Below, one piece after another: positions 1-13,654 of a DNA stretch of 64,000 bases (its first letter is position 1; each line of letters begins with the position of its first letter). The position numbers and the translations under genes are program-made. Origin of the DNA: Zerene cesonia (Eukaryota; Arthropoda; Insecta; Lepidoptera; Pieridae); contig NC_052108.1 in assembly GCF_012273895.1 (NCBI RefSeq), forward strand, positions 372,001 through 436,000. The letters run 5' to 3'. The notes beneath the pieces were generated by a model. The model ran no database searches. It saw only the letters and a list, made by a program, of their open reading frames with translations, and was not told where the DNA came from.

Positions 1-462
1 CAAGCGGAGCCGGGGCATACGACTAGTCAATGCTAAGATTCAAAGTCCATTACGAGCACATCAAAATACTTAGTTACTTGAGAACATAAATATGTTCAAA
101 CAATACTGTTATCAGATGTGTTATTATCAACGACACTTAATTTCGTATTAAGCGAATCACGCGCATCGTCACAATACTGGGAATAATTACGAAGATTTCT
201 GAGAAATCCCGATAGCATATTGTAGCTTGTTTAATGCAGTTACAGCAACTTTCTTGCTTGCTATTTTATTTAGCGCCTATATCTTCTATCTGCACGCCCC
301 GGTTCCGCCCGGGAAGTCGCTTATCGTAATTAATGGTTAAATCTAAATAGTGTATTATTACAGGTATTTTTACAATTGATTCACTTTATATATCTATGCG
401 TGTGTGTCACTGAACTCCTTCTAAAAAGCTGGACCGTTTATATTATAAAAAAATATCCCCAG

Positions 463-525
463 GAGGATTATAACCCATTCTGGGTTAGATTTAGAGAATG
501 CGAGCGAAGACGTGGACAAAATCAA
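463..525 (+). CDS. possible 63-nt microexon of an unidentified gene
   Basis: A short GC-richer block is bounded by an acceptor-like CCCCAG and a strong donor (AA followed by GTAAGT). It is exactly 21 codons and is open in the frame that begins at the acceptor (EDYNPFWVRF, then RECERRRGQNQ), so it could be a phase-neutral cassette exon. The frame offset by two bases is also open. The tract before the acceptor is rich in A and poor in pyrimidines, which argues against it. I do not recognise the peptide and found no partner exon. Confidence 0.25.
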
Positions 526-1656
526 GTAAGTATATGTATAAGTATACAGTTTTAAAAATACCCTGTATTCGTTGTACCATTAAATATTTTAGAAATTAGG
601 AACAAATGACATCGTCTAAAGATACACACACATCCAAGTAACCACATTTTCCAAATTACGATAAACTGTGAGTCCTAATTAACCACATTTTTCTCTTCTA
701 CTATTTGATAAAACATGCTGTAACGTACAAATATATGAAATATTTATTTCTTATAAAATTATAGAGAGCAATCAGCTCCACAATCAAATATTACAATTTA
801 TTGATATATTCTCGCAATCAAAAGAAAATTTTATCATTTCCAATCACCACACGAATTACATGAAACTTTTTATTCATACGAGAAACGTGACTTGATTGCC
901 ACAATATTATCATTATTTTCATTACAGTCCCATTTGAATGTTATCTTTTATGCAACCCAACAAATTGCCGAGTTCTAAATAAAGGAATACATATTATTCT
1001 TTTATCATTATTAATCTATCTAAATTCATACAGCTTATTACGTATTCAAATATAAATAAAATCAAATTGTATTTTAATGCTACCTGGATACAGTGGGGTC
1101 CTGTTTTAGATTCCTCCCACTGTATACACAACAACAAAGTACAACAGACCACAAAACTTTCTAAAATAAACCTCTAAATGTATTTATTATGTTTAGTTTG
1201 TATTTTTTCACATACCCACTATATCAGGGATTCCTCTCCAAGTTTCCCTTCCCTACACACACCGTGTCGTGTAAGCCGTCAATTAATTCGAAGCATTGTT
1301 TTGACTTCAACGGTTCGTCCAAACAGACTGCGAAATGAGTACCACGGAATCAGAATAAAACAGCAAGCTATTTATTTGCACTACAGTACTGTGGGTGATG
1401 GGCTTTTAAAACATTCACATCCTAATTAAAATATGCTTATTTGCAGTATTCATATCAAATGACTTGAAATCTACCTGCACTAAGCCCAACATACATACAC
1501 CTGTAATACCTATCACTTCATTCAGACTAAAGAAATTTACCAAAATGTATGTAAAACTAAAATCACGTCATACAACGCGCGTGTTTTTCTAGAAAACTAT
1601 TTATTTATAGGAATGATTAAATTTTGCCGTTTACAACATCACCTATAAATATGAAT

Positions 1657-1673
1657 ACACACACACACACACA
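1657..1673. repeat. (CA)n microsatellite
   Basis: Uninterrupted alternating AC dinucleotides in AT-rich sequence. No associated gene is seen. Confidence 0.9.
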
Positions 1674-2486
1674 TTACAATGACAATATTGTGGTTCACAT
1701 GACATGCACTATGCACAATATTTGCATATGATTGTACAATAATTACAACATAGCGTTCTCCATCTTCGCCGGCGTTTTAAACCTTCTTCTGATTACAATC
1801 GAATGCATAACATCAATCATTCAACATATCTTAGCCATCCGCTGTTACTAGAGAAATATGTAGCTAGCTAGATAAAGCTGCACTACGTTTTGCTGCTACC
1901 AAAATAAACCCACTGGTGTATATAAACACATACTAATTACGAATATTATTAAAACGTGTACCATAAAATTAAATGAACAGGTTCACGCAGCCTTAAACAA
2001 AATGTAAATGAAAGCGCCATAATTACAGACGCCTACCCATTAAGAAGCAAACTTACGAGTTGGATATATATTGCCTTCATTTTTCAGCAGGCGCTTTTTT
2101 TTATTAAACACCGCGCTCAAAGCTATTCATAGAACACATTTATGTCTAAACATGAAATTAAAACGTTACATTAAATATAATGTAGGTACGTTTTATATTT
2201 CTGGTTCGATAAAAAAATAAGTACCAACACTTTGTTGCGTGAAAAATATATTTTTACTATGTTAAAAGGTAGTAATAACTTAGTTTATTTAAACGGTTAA
2301 TTAATTCCTACTCTCACTTCTCTTTTTACAAGAAAATCTCGAAAACAAAATGGTGGACAAAATTCTTGATACGCAGCGTGACAAATGTAGATCTATTTAT
2401 TTCTACCATCAGAACTTCTCAACTAGTTATCATAATTTGGCAAAAGCTGTTCGAATATCCCTGATCGTCCCTCGGGTATAAGCTAC

Positions 2487-2527
2487 ATCACATAACATTA
2501 AATTCAATATGGCGCCCTTTAGAGGAC
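2487..2527 (+). repeat. solo terminal-repeat-like fragment of the 23.3-kb TIR element
   Basis: The string ATGGCGCCCTTTAGAGG, preceded by an AACATTAA-like stretch, closely matches the left terminal inverted repeat of the element at 23319-23986. No matching inverted partner was found within about 1 kb, so this is a truncated or diverged copy. Confidence 0.45.
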
Positions 2528-3110
2528 TGTACAAACTTTTTCACCATCATTTTTTTACAGTCAAAATATGTTTTATACCTATATGTTTTCCATTTCATTA
2601 AATTTTTCCTGTCACAATAAGTCATGAAGTTTTTTATGACAATTTCAATTGATATTTTTATTTGTTAATAACATAATCAAACATTAATTTACGTTAGCAC
2701 TAACGCACCACTTTCACGTTAGGTTTACTTGCCGTGCTACTTAATGTTAAAAAAAGTATATGAAAATGTAGTTTTAATTATAAAATGATTCCCAGCATAG
2801 CTAACATTTCTAATTTCTATCGATATTTACAACCATCACTAAAATATGACTAAAACAAAAATAACAGGCCAAACTAAGGGTTCAACAGACGAGGATCCCA
2901 GTGCCAACAGAGCGCTCCCTCCATAAATAACGAGTGAATAACGGCAAGATTCCCAGTGTTTAGAGGCACTTTAACAATTAAACAGCCTGTGCAACACAGG
3001 CATTACGCTAAGTGCTAGTTTGGTGATGTACACTAGTATTATATGCTTGTCGATAATAGTTTAAGCTGCTAGCTAAAGTAAAAAGTCATATATAGTAGTT
3101 ATATATAGTT

Positions 3111-3262
3111 ATACTAGCGGTCCGCTGCGGCTTCGCCTGTGGTACATATATATAGCCTATAGTCTTCCTCTATAAATGAGAGATAAGTGCGTTCAAACGA
3201 ACAAACAAACAAACAGACAAACTCTTCAGCTTTACAATATTGGTACAGATATAGTAGTATAA
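3111..3262 (+). mobile_element. Helitron-like / non-autonomous interspersed repeat, family B
   Basis: It starts with ACTAGCGGTCCGC, continues with GTGGTACATATATATAGCCT and a CTTCCTCTATAAATG stretch, then an AAAC-rich tract and ends TTTACAATATTGGTACAGAT. Related copies lie at about 34486, 60527 and 61431. From memory this resembles short non-autonomous elements common in Lepidoptera; the Helitron assignment is an inference and no terminal hairpin was verified. Confidence 0.5.
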
Positions 3263-3532
3263 ATATCATGTTAAAGAAGAGTAAAACGTGACTCTAATTG
3301 TGCAAAATATTTCCTGTTTTGTTTATATCATTTTGACTAACCTATAATTATGATATTATAACGCCTCTGTGAAAAAATAGAACGAAACGCTAATATTATC
3401 TATCCCCACTAGTCGCATCACTAGCGGGGGCCATTCATTGAAAGCGCATCAGTACGTTGCATTGAGTATGGTGCTTTTAACGCTTGCAAGCTGTAATACC
3501 GACAATTTACCTTCAGTTTACTTTTATAATAG

Positions 3533-3920
3533 ACTAGCTGCGCCCCGCGGTTTCACCCGCGTGTGTCCGTACCCCGTAGGAATATCGGGATAAAAAGTTA
3601 CCCATATGTTATTCCAGTTGTCCAGCTGTCTACGTACCAAATTTCATTGCAATCGATTCAGCAGTTTTTGCGTGAAAGAGTAACAAACGCACACACATCC
3701 TTACAAACTTTCGCATTTATAATTTGAATAGGACTAGCTGGAAACTGCGACTCGCGTGGTAACCGGCTTAACAAATCGTGTGTTGATCCAGACTATAATC
3801 TATTCCTGTATCAAATTTAACACTGATCCTAAGGACCAAGAGAGGTTTTTCCATGAAGGAGTAACAAACATCCATACATCCATACTTACAAACTTTCGCA
3901 TTTATAATATTAATAGGATT
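3533..3920 (+). mobile_element. two head-to-tail copies of interspersed repeat family A
   Basis: Copy one (3533-3732) begins ACTAGCTGCGCCCCGCGG and runs through TATCGGGATAAAAAGT, CAGTTGTCCAGCTGTC and AAACTTTCGCATTTATAAT. Copy two (3733 to about 3920) begins ACTAGCTGG and is degenerate at its head but keeps the same tail. Family A recurs at 13454, 17764 and 56866, with hybrid forms at 5168 and 31076, which is the main evidence that it is a dispersed element. Confidence 0.65.
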
Positions 3921-5167
3921 ATATTATAGTAGGATTATTTCAATGATTATAATATTAAATCGGTAGAATACAAAGACACGCGGCCTTTGACAAATTATTT
4001 TGTATTAATTGAGTGATCCAACAAGAAGATTTATATGCTTACTAATAGAAAGCGCTTGCAAAATCATTTTAATGCTATAAAACTAAAAAAACAAGAGGTA
4101 CTTTATAGAAAAACACGAATTCTCCTCCACTCAATATTCAGCATAAATAAGACGCAGTCGCCGTACCATCAAGTGAGCTTCATACAATTGAAAATTAACA
4201 AACGCGAGGCTGGTACCAGTACGTAATGAAATTCACCAGAGCTACATAGAGCCGACATCGTACATACGACGCTTCAGCTTCGGACGGGAGACCGCCCGTA
4301 AAACATCCAATCTACTTATCGTCAGAACAGACAGACTCTGCCTCGGTATATGCTAGTGGAAAAAATGTTATAGCGTTTCTTGCGCAGACCGAGTTGCTAA
4401 GATAATTATTGGCCCACAATAAGTGTAATCTGACAACACGATAGAAACATTTACGGTAAAAATGCAATCATATGTTTAATTTACTACTTTTTCATTCGTT
4501 TCGAAAATTCGAAGAAAATTTATTTCCTTAATAACATATAGATTATTCGAACTTATCTAATAAACGAACAAATTTCGTTTTTAATTAATTTAACTAGGCA
4601 CATCATAAAATCCGGCCAATCCACATTGGAATCATGAACTCACACTAAAGTAATAAAGTGTAAATGCAAAAAAAAAGCAGTTTTATGCCAAAACTGTATT
4701 TTTTTATAAGTTTTGTATAACTGAATATGTTAAAAATATACATATTTATAAGAGTTATAAAACTGGACAAAAAACAAAAATAACAGATAACTGTTTTGAA
4801 AAATACAGGATAACACATAAAATATTTGATAACAAGACGTGTTAACTCCAACGGCGATGGCAATAACCGTACATCGAAAGATTTTAACCGATAAAGAAAT
4901 GCACTGTTTTGAGTTTACTTAAACAGAAATTAATCATACAAATATAATAAACGTTAAAGTTTATAAGTATGGATGGATGAAGGTTTGATACTCTCTCACA
5001 TAATGATAACTGAATGAATTAATATAGCTTATACATCAGAATAAGACACGAGCTATATAAATACTTGCTATTGTCCGTTCGTTTGCACATACAAGTTATC
5101 CAATAACATAAGACTTAGGTATAATATATATTTTAAGACATGTGCATTATTTCTTGTATCAATAACC

Positions 5168-5478
5168 ACTAGCTGTGACCCGCGGTTGAAACCGCGTAAG
5201 CGTGCTGCGTAACCGTATCTCGTAGGAATATCGGCATAAAAAGTGCCTATGTGTTATTTCAGTTGTCCAGCTATCTACGAAGCAAAATAGTATTATTATT
5301 CACCAATAGATGTCAGGAAAAAAACACGAATAAAAGACGAATATGACATTTTCTAAAAAAAAATCCTAGCTAGATCGATTTATCGCCCCCGAAACCCCCT
5401 GTATACTAAATTTCATGAAAATCGTTGGAGCCGATTCCGAGATTCCAATTATATATATATATACAAGAATTGCTCGTT
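5168..5478 (+). mobile_element. hybrid interspersed repeat: family A head with a different body
   Basis: The first about 115 bases match the family A head and middle (ACTAGCTG, CCCGCGGTT, AGGAATATCGG, CAGTTGTCCAGCTATC). The rest does not continue as family A; it ends with AAAATCGTTGGAGCCGATTC and a short (AT)n run. Either a second element interrupts it or the head has been joined to another body. Confidence 0.5.
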
Positions 5479-7440
5479 TAAAGGTATAAGATAAAATGTA
5501 AGAGAGATGAAGTAAGTAAAACACGTTCTAGTGACCATTTAAATTTTGAAGGAACAAGAACTTTTTGAAAGATAATATGTCAATTCAATCAAACAAAACA
5601 AATCTTACTTAGACCAATTGAAACAAAGTTTTTCGAAGATAGTAATGTCATGATATTATGAGAACAGTTTGAGCATTGAATTTAATTCGCTTGTTTCAAT
5701 AACAAAGACAGTTTGTCTTTCATTTTATTTAAAATTAAATTGATTAAAAAGGTTGTACTGACTACGCTGTGAGCGTATCCTTATAAAATCTTCGTACACT
5801 ATTTAACATATCTATAAAGAAAAACGTAAGTATTAGAAAGTAACACAATTTATAACTAAAGTAAACAAATACAATTTTGGATGGTTGGATTTTTTTGCGA
5901 TTTTTGTTGGATTTTTCTAAATCTCATACAAAAACACACTCTCTAATGTGCGAGTCGAGCACGTTTCTGTCAGTACCACACCACCACAGAGGACTGGCGT
6001 GATACGGCAGCATTATACTGTGTGCTTCCACCAATAGCACACTCAATAAAATCGCCATAGACAAACCGAACGGAATAGCCACCGAAGGCACGGATTCAAT
6101 CACATAAAGCCCGTAACAAGAACAAGAAACCGGCAAGAAGCCGCGGCGGCGGCGGCCGGATCGAAATAACCGCAAGGTCAGTGTCACCGCTCGCCGCTGG
6201 TCAACAGACATGATTATTACACCCGTTACGGCACCGGGCGCAGAAGTTTTGATGAGAAAAATTATTTTCATTAAGCCATAACGCGCAATAGAGACGGCAC
6301 ATGAAATAGACGTCGAGGCTTCTCATTGGAGCCTAAGAATCCGGCGTTATTTTCAATTTAGTGGTGACCGTCGAGACGGACGTTAACATCACTTAGTTTT
6401 TCACATGTCCTTTCTGAGACATCAAAAAAATCTTGGAACCAAATTTCATATAAATTGTCTCGACCTTAGTGAGCCCACTCTCTCGATACTCGATAGCGGT
6501 GAGTTATACTCAGACACATATTTGATGATGTGCTTTATTGATTGTTTTGGTTCTCAGATATTCTCTGGCTTTAGAATCAGTCTCCAGAACATTCGGTCAT
6601 GAAATGATACTAATACTATATACACCAAAGTTTGTTATTACGGATGGATGTATGGATGTTTTTTTATTCTTTCACGCGAAAACATCTTATCGTACCTGTA
6701 TGAAAATTTGTTACAGACATAGATTATATTCCGTATTTGAACATAGGCTACTTATATCGGTTTGCGGGTAGCGAGTGACGCCACGGGTTACAGCTAATAA
6801 TATAATGATTTAAAATAGACCCTTTAATTTGAGTATTAACTAATGATCCATTACAACTTCGCGCCCGTAACAACGCTTGGCACTTACAAGCGAACGGACC
6901 ATTTTTATGAGGATACTTACTTTGTAAGTCGTTACCCCATTTCTACGAGAGATCTAATAGGTGTATTTGAAGAAAGAACATTATTTAGTTATTTCCTTTT
7001 TATTGGATAACATAAGAAGAAACATAAATTTTCTATTTAACATTTTACCTATTTAAAAATTCAACGTATTCAACAACAATTTTTTGTGTTAAATATACTA
7101 TGAGTCTTAATTATTGCTGAAACAAAACCAGAATCATTCGTCTAGGTACTTTATAATATTGAATTCTTCCAATTTTGTTTACTTCAGTAATTACAAATTA
7201 AAACAAAAGTATGTATCGTCTTGTACCTAGTCTAATACTACAACAATAACTTTGAGCAATAATAAAATAATAATGAATTCTGCACGGTTATTGTCAAGTG
7301 TTTTGCATATAATTTCATTTATACTTGTGAACAATAAAGCATTTTCCATTTAAACTTTCATTTCAGCAACGTTACTTTCCAACCAGATGGCGTTGTACAA
7401 ATGTTCGGGTATGTCCATACAAAATTAACACGAGGAAACA

Positions 7441-7593
7441 TTTGGTATTGTATGTATGTTTGTAATGTTTTTACACAGAAACTACTCGACCGATTTTAAA
7501 CATTCTTTCGCCATTCGAAAGCTGCGTCATCTCTGAATGCTATAGGCAGAGTATACAGATAACGGGCGAAGGCTTAGCGAATAGCTGGTTAAA
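7441..7593 (-). mobile_element. degenerate Helitron-like repeat (family B-like)
   Basis: Contains the recurrent block ACTACTCGACCGATTTTAAA, then ATTCTTTCGCCATTCGAAAGC and a GGGCGAAGGC ending. The same order of motifs is seen at 33424-33585. The orientation is inferred from family B. Confidence 0.4.
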
Positions 7594-7986
7594 CAATAAA
7601 TTCCCTACATAACATTGTAAAAACTTATATTTTTGATTGCAATAAACGATACCAAAGGATCGTCAAGCAATTCACATATTGTCGGCAGCACATGTAACGC
7701 GACGCTGCATGCACAGCACCGGAACACGGGAAGAGGTGCATTGTAAATAGATTTAGCCCAATTACCGCAAGGCCGGCCGTCTTCACCGAGCGAGGGACAT
7801 GGCAACAACATCACAGAACGACGTGATTAAAATAACATAACTCACACCAAACTGTCCGGCTTCTTTTTCTTCGATATTTTTTATTTTCATATTCCGTTCA
7901 GACAAGCTGTTCTAATATACTTAGTCTGGCCATAAATACTGTTACACTTAATTATAAAAAAATATTACATTTGAATTTCGAATCTG

Positions 7987-8986
7987 NNNNNNNNNNNNNN
8001 NNNNNNNNNNNNNNNNNNNNNNNNNNNNNNNNNNNNNNNNNNNNNNNNNNNNNNNNNNNNNNNNNNNNNNNNNNNNNNNNNNNNNNNNNNNNNNNNNNNN
8101 NNNNNNNNNNNNNNNNNNNNNNNNNNNNNNNNNNNNNNNNNNNNNNNNNNNNNNNNNNNNNNNNNNNNNNNNNNNNNNNNNNNNNNNNNNNNNNNNNNNN
8201 NNNNNNNNNNNNNNNNNNNNNNNNNNNNNNNNNNNNNNNNNNNNNNNNNNNNNNNNNNNNNNNNNNNNNNNNNNNNNNNNNNNNNNNNNNNNNNNNNNNN
8301 NNNNNNNNNNNNNNNNNNNNNNNNNNNNNNNNNNNNNNNNNNNNNNNNNNNNNNNNNNNNNNNNNNNNNNNNNNNNNNNNNNNNNNNNNNNNNNNNNNNN
8401 NNNNNNNNNNNNNNNNNNNNNNNNNNNNNNNNNNNNNNNNNNNNNNNNNNNNNNNNNNNNNNNNNNNNNNNNNNNNNNNNNNNNNNNNNNNNNNNNNNNN
8501 NNNNNNNNNNNNNNNNNNNNNNNNNNNNNNNNNNNNNNNNNNNNNNNNNNNNNNNNNNNNNNNNNNNNNNNNNNNNNNNNNNNNNNNNNNNNNNNNNNNN
8601 NNNNNNNNNNNNNNNNNNNNNNNNNNNNNNNNNNNNNNNNNNNNNNNNNNNNNNNNNNNNNNNNNNNNNNNNNNNNNNNNNNNNNNNNNNNNNNNNNNNN
8701 NNNNNNNNNNNNNNNNNNNNNNNNNNNNNNNNNNNNNNNNNNNNNNNNNNNNNNNNNNNNNNNNNNNNNNNNNNNNNNNNNNNNNNNNNNNNNNNNNNNN
8801 NNNNNNNNNNNNNNNNNNNNNNNNNNNNNNNNNNNNNNNNNNNNNNNNNNNNNNNNNNNNNNNNNNNNNNNNNNNNNNNNNNNNNNNNNNNNNNNNNNNN
8901 NNNNNNNNNNNNNNNNNNNNNNNNNNNNNNNNNNNNNNNNNNNNNNNNNNNNNNNNNNNNNNNNNNNNNNNNNNNNNNNNNNNNNN
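7987..8986. other. assembly gap of exactly 1000 N
   Basis: A run of exactly 1000 unknown bases, so a scaffold placeholder rather than a measured length. Reading frames spanning it are artefacts. Confidence 0.99.
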
Positions 8987-10184
8987 AAGTAATAAATGTT
9001 ATTTGCAGTTAACAATTTTCTTTTTTCTTTATTACAATATTTATGGCAAGACTAGGTATAAGCGCTACGAATTGGCCAGCGCTCGAATCATTGCATCGTA
9101 AATTATTATTAATAAAATAAACATACAGGCCTCTCGTGACGGTTACGGTGATAATTCACCAGGCTGGTCGAGTGCGGATGTGTTGATCTCAAGTGACGTC
9201 AAACTTTTGATATACTCATTATATAAAATGGGCGAATCCGAAGAGAATGTCACTATTTTGTAGGGACTCAACGCAAACAAGTATTACTCACAGAGCAGTC
9301 AGCATTATACAAGTATAGAACCATTAATGCAGTGATAATCTAAAATGCATCTACTATCTAATAAACTAACATAAAGCCTTAAAACCAAACCGCGATCAGA
9401 GCCAACGATTCCCAAAGCGACTCCACGGCAAGAAGGCATTTCAATCCACAGTCGAGTCACGTCCTCCTGCACCGACCTTGGCGCCCATTGATTGCGCCGG
9501 CCTTGCACTTGACGCGAACCCCAATACGAGTTACGTCACATATTATTCAACTGCCTTTTCAGGGCACGAGCCTCTTGTCGGAGATTCGTTCAATAGGGGC
9601 TGGCTGGCTTTGAATTAATTTGTATGAATTGCATAACAGTTTCACGGGTTTGAGCTTAAATATTTTCAGTTTAAATTTATGTATGTTTTTTTAAATAATT
9701 TTGTATAACCTTGGATATTAATCTTTACAAGAATTCGACCTATTATAATATCATAAATCGATCGTGTTCGTAAAATGAGAATGTGTATATGTTTGTTTAT
9801 CTTTCTTTTACGTTGCAACAGAGTGGTATGATATGATTTTTGTGTTTAAAGATATTTAGGCTAGAGGCTAAAGAGTGACATAGGCTACTATTTCCCGCGA
9901 AGAACCTCTAATCGTGTAAATCCTACAAAATAACTAGTCGTATTTGAATATAATTAGGATTGAAATAAATTACTAGATACATAGATTCTTTATAAATACT
10001 GGTACCAGTATCAAAGCCATAACCTAACATTACATCAGCAAATAGTTTTAACGACCGATCGTAATATTTATACACATTTTCTAGGAACATTGAATTAACC
10101 TAAATATATCTATGTATATAGAACTAGGGAAAAATATTCTCAATAGGATTTTAACCGTACTTCACTCCATATTATAAGGCAAAG

Positions 10185-10350
10185 TCTGTCCTTATAAATG
10201 TATGCTTAGACCTTTAAAACGACACAGTGGATTTTGATGTTTTTTTATTTTTAAATAGATAAGAGTGATTCAAGAGAAAGATTGATATGAATATTAACAT
10301 TCATTAAACTTCTCCGAATTTAACGCGTTCGAAGCCGCGGGTTAAACCTA
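10185..10350 (+). repeat. interspersed repeat family F, copy 1
   Basis: Shares GTCTGTC..TGTATGCTT, a GGATTTTGATG block, AGAGTGATTCAAGAG and TTAAAC(T)TCTCCGAATT with 57290-57455. The shared motif order across two distant sites shows a dispersed repeat; its class cannot be told. Confidence 0.5.
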
Positions 10351-13300
10351 GTTATTTATAAATAATAACTAGCTGTCCCCCGCAATTTCACCCGAAGGCA
10401 AAACTACCGAGCAAAAGGCAAATATGGACTATTTATGTGAAAGTGAAATTTTACTAACACATTAAAACAGAATAATTTACTTTTGTGCCTGTATCGAACA
10501 TTTCCCAACTAACACGAGCACGACCCACGACTCAATTAATTACAATTTGAAACGCTGTCAATATACCCGTGCCTACAATCTACATACAACCGGCTCGCAA
10601 TAAACTAAATGAATGTTTTATGCAAACGCTTCCTCGACTTTGTCACTTTAGTTTAACCCTCGCAAAGGATCAAAAAACAATTTGTCCCAAAAAGCTGTTC
10701 GCTGTTACCAGGAAAACATCAACATCCCTCACATAAATACAAAAGCAGTGAAACTCTATTTCCTACTGGAACAAGATATTAAAGCAATATGCACATAATA
10801 TGCTTAATATTATAAATTAATGTGTTTGGTAAATAACACAGACAAACGTATAAACTTTAAGTACATAAAAATAAATGCGTCATCAAGTCGAATAATGAAA
10901 TGCGAAAGTATCTAAGTAAATATAACTAATTATGCGAAGTAAGTATGGGTCAAATAGTTTCACTACGAGGAAGTTATTCAATTATAAATTAAACAACCCC
11001 TCCAGAACCGCTATAAGACCATCTAGAACCATCTAAAAAGACAACATATAGCCAACTAGTATGCATCACGAAAGTCCATAAAACTTCCTTAACCCGGTCG
11101 CCAATCCGACCCACTCTCAGCAATATTAATGCGCCCGTGATCCTCTCAGAGTGCAACATCATACTAGCCCGGGTCTCGGCTGTTCAGAATAATTAAACAG
11201 CGCACAGGTTCAGGTTAACGAGATAAGAGACACCCCCTGTAGACGCTAGGGAGGTAATCCTGAGCGGGGAGCGACTGACAAACACCTTGGACATTCTGAA
11301 ATTGGAGCAGGTACTAAAACGTTGCTCGTTGCTAATTTTTAATGTTAGTTTTAGGTCAGATATTGTTGGACCTTTTAAAAAAATCTTTATTTCTAGTGCA
11401 TAATATCAAGTACCGATTTGCAGCTTTAATTTTATAAAGTATTTTTATGTATGAGTGACAAAAGCTACTTTGTACCGCGGGAAATATCTCACTCCCATGG
11501 GAATTTTCTTTGACCACGCGGCTTCCGAGAGCGAAAAGCTGGTACCTCATAAGAGGACTTTATTTTCACAATTTTGTAAACCTAGGTATCTACAAAAATA
11601 TAGAAAAAACATGCACACGATATGAAAACGACAATCAACTAACGCGGAACGCGTGGACCGTGCAAGCGTCACGTAATCCACCCGAACGTGACAGAGGGTC
11701 AGCGGTGAGAATAACCACCATGTACTCTGATTTGAAAATTTAACACTTGCTTTAATTAAATGCGTTTCGAACATTATGCCGTACCACGCGATGCATGGAA
11801 AGGGGATGACGCGTGCTTTAAATGCAAGTACGGTTATTACGCTTCGCAGTGCTTTTTTTAAATAATGAACTTATAAATTAATGAATTATACTTATCAGTC
11901 GAAGAACGCGTTAAATAATAGTATATCTAAAGCTCAGCCAAACATAGAATTACCTGTAACAAAAGAAAAACATATATAAACTTATAACTCGTAAAGAATT
12001 GAATAACAATAACATTATAACAGTAGTAATTTCAAATATATCTAATGAAAAAAGCAAGAAAAAAAAAGCATTTATTCTTCTACCACAATGTAAAAAATAA
12101 ACATATTAACTCATAAAAACAAAATAAAAAAAATAATAAAATTTAAAACGGATTACATAATTGTTTCCACGTGATTTCACACAACCTTTTGGCACCCAGC
12201 ACAACCTTAGCGCAAGATGCCAATGGCGGGAGAAATAGCTTCCAATCAGGGATGCAATCTCCGCTCCTCATAAAGACAATACAAAATCATATACAGTCGA
12301 TTTGGCGGCTCGCCAACCGGCGTGTTTTATATTTTTTGCGATTCCACTATCAGTAAACATGATAGCGCATATTATTTATGCCGAGACGTCCGTTGGCGAA
12401 ATGCCACGGCTAGTTAAAAACGAAATGGATCAAAACTGTTGTAACGGATACAGTGCTTCATTAATTAAATAAACCATAATGTCATTAATGACGCGGCCGC
12501 TCCGTTTTGGAAGTTTTGCGGGCCATGGAATTGTGAATAATTTAATTTCTATCGTTAATTTATTTTTTTAATATATGTTTTAAGACGGATAAATTATGCT
12601 TTTTAATGAATAGGAAATCAAATAAACGTTTGAAACATCACCTTTATATTATTATTAGCATGAACTGAACAATTAAATTGAATTGAATATTATTGAATAA
12701 TTATTACATCACACGGAATGGTTGCTTATAAATAATATCAATAAAATATTGCTTTTACAAATATTAAAAAATTTAACGATTTTAACGATTGTTAATATTT
12801 CATCGCACGTAAGCTGAAATTTTGTGAAAAATTGTAATGATCGATCTCCTAGGGCATACTTTTGTAGCAAATTGGGAACGATTTAGAATAAAATAATTAT
12901 CAGAACTCGAGAATGAGATTCATAACGCACAAATCATCCTCTCTTATTCCATTCAACTAAGTAACAAACTGTACAAAACTCGTTTTCTCATTTAAATATT
13001 CCTGAACATTAATTTAATAGCAGGAAGCTCACTTCTCCCTCACGATAAATTTATTCATAACATTTACGCAGTGTCTTACATTGTATGTCGCTGTCAACTT
13101 CAGAAGACAAATGCAGACCCCCAAGCTGTGCTCATATTAAAGTCATAAAAGCTAAATTCATAACAATTTCGCAAATTGGACATCTCAGAACAAAGACTGA
13201 ACTGAAATCCTGCACACTCACCGGACATGACCAATTTGCTCAACCCCTTTTGTCTCTGGATTCAGTGCTTTTGAGACGAATTATTTATTGACGCTACGTC

Positions 13301-13453
13301 TTCATTTTACAGAGCAAAGAGAACAAAGCAAAGATGCAGGTATGCACCCCGCACACTGCATATTGTAGCTTGGAACCTCATCTAGCTTAATTGAGAGAGG
13401 AAATTACGTGGCACACCACCTCATAGTTCTCAGTTCCTGTTGTTATTGTTCAA

Positions 13454-13654
13454 TCCTATTAATATAATATTATAAATGCGAAAGTTTGTAAGTATGGATG
13501 TATGGATGTTGTTACTCTTTCACGTAAAAACTACTGAACCAATTGCAATGAAATTTGGTACGTAGACAGCTGGATAACTGGAATAACATATAGGCAACTT
13601 TTTATTCCGATATTCCTACGGGATACGCGGGTGAAACCGCGGGGCACAGCTAGT
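13454..13654 (-). mobile_element. interspersed repeat family A, well-preserved copy
   Basis: Full-length inverted copy: it reads from TCCTATTAATATAATATTAT through GAAAGTTTGTAAG, CTCTTTCACGTAAAAACTAC and AACATATAGGCAACTTTTTA to GGGTGAAACCGCGGGGC and CAGCTAGT. Its length of about 200 bases matches the other complete copies. Confidence 0.65.

Noticed and set aside
3190..3225. CRISPR-like or satellite array from (AAAC)n and similar repeats
   Set aside because: Simple low-complexity tracts within interspersed repeats, without spacers of regular length; the sequence is animal nuclear DNA.
5924..6271. 115-codon minus frame in a GC-richer patch
   Set aside because: No domain, no splice context, and a (CGG)n run accounts for the Arg stretch. 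It may be regulatory sequence.
7948..9101. Long open frames on both strands across the N run
   Set aside because: They are open only because N codons cannot be stops; the real sequence on either side encodes nothing recognisable.
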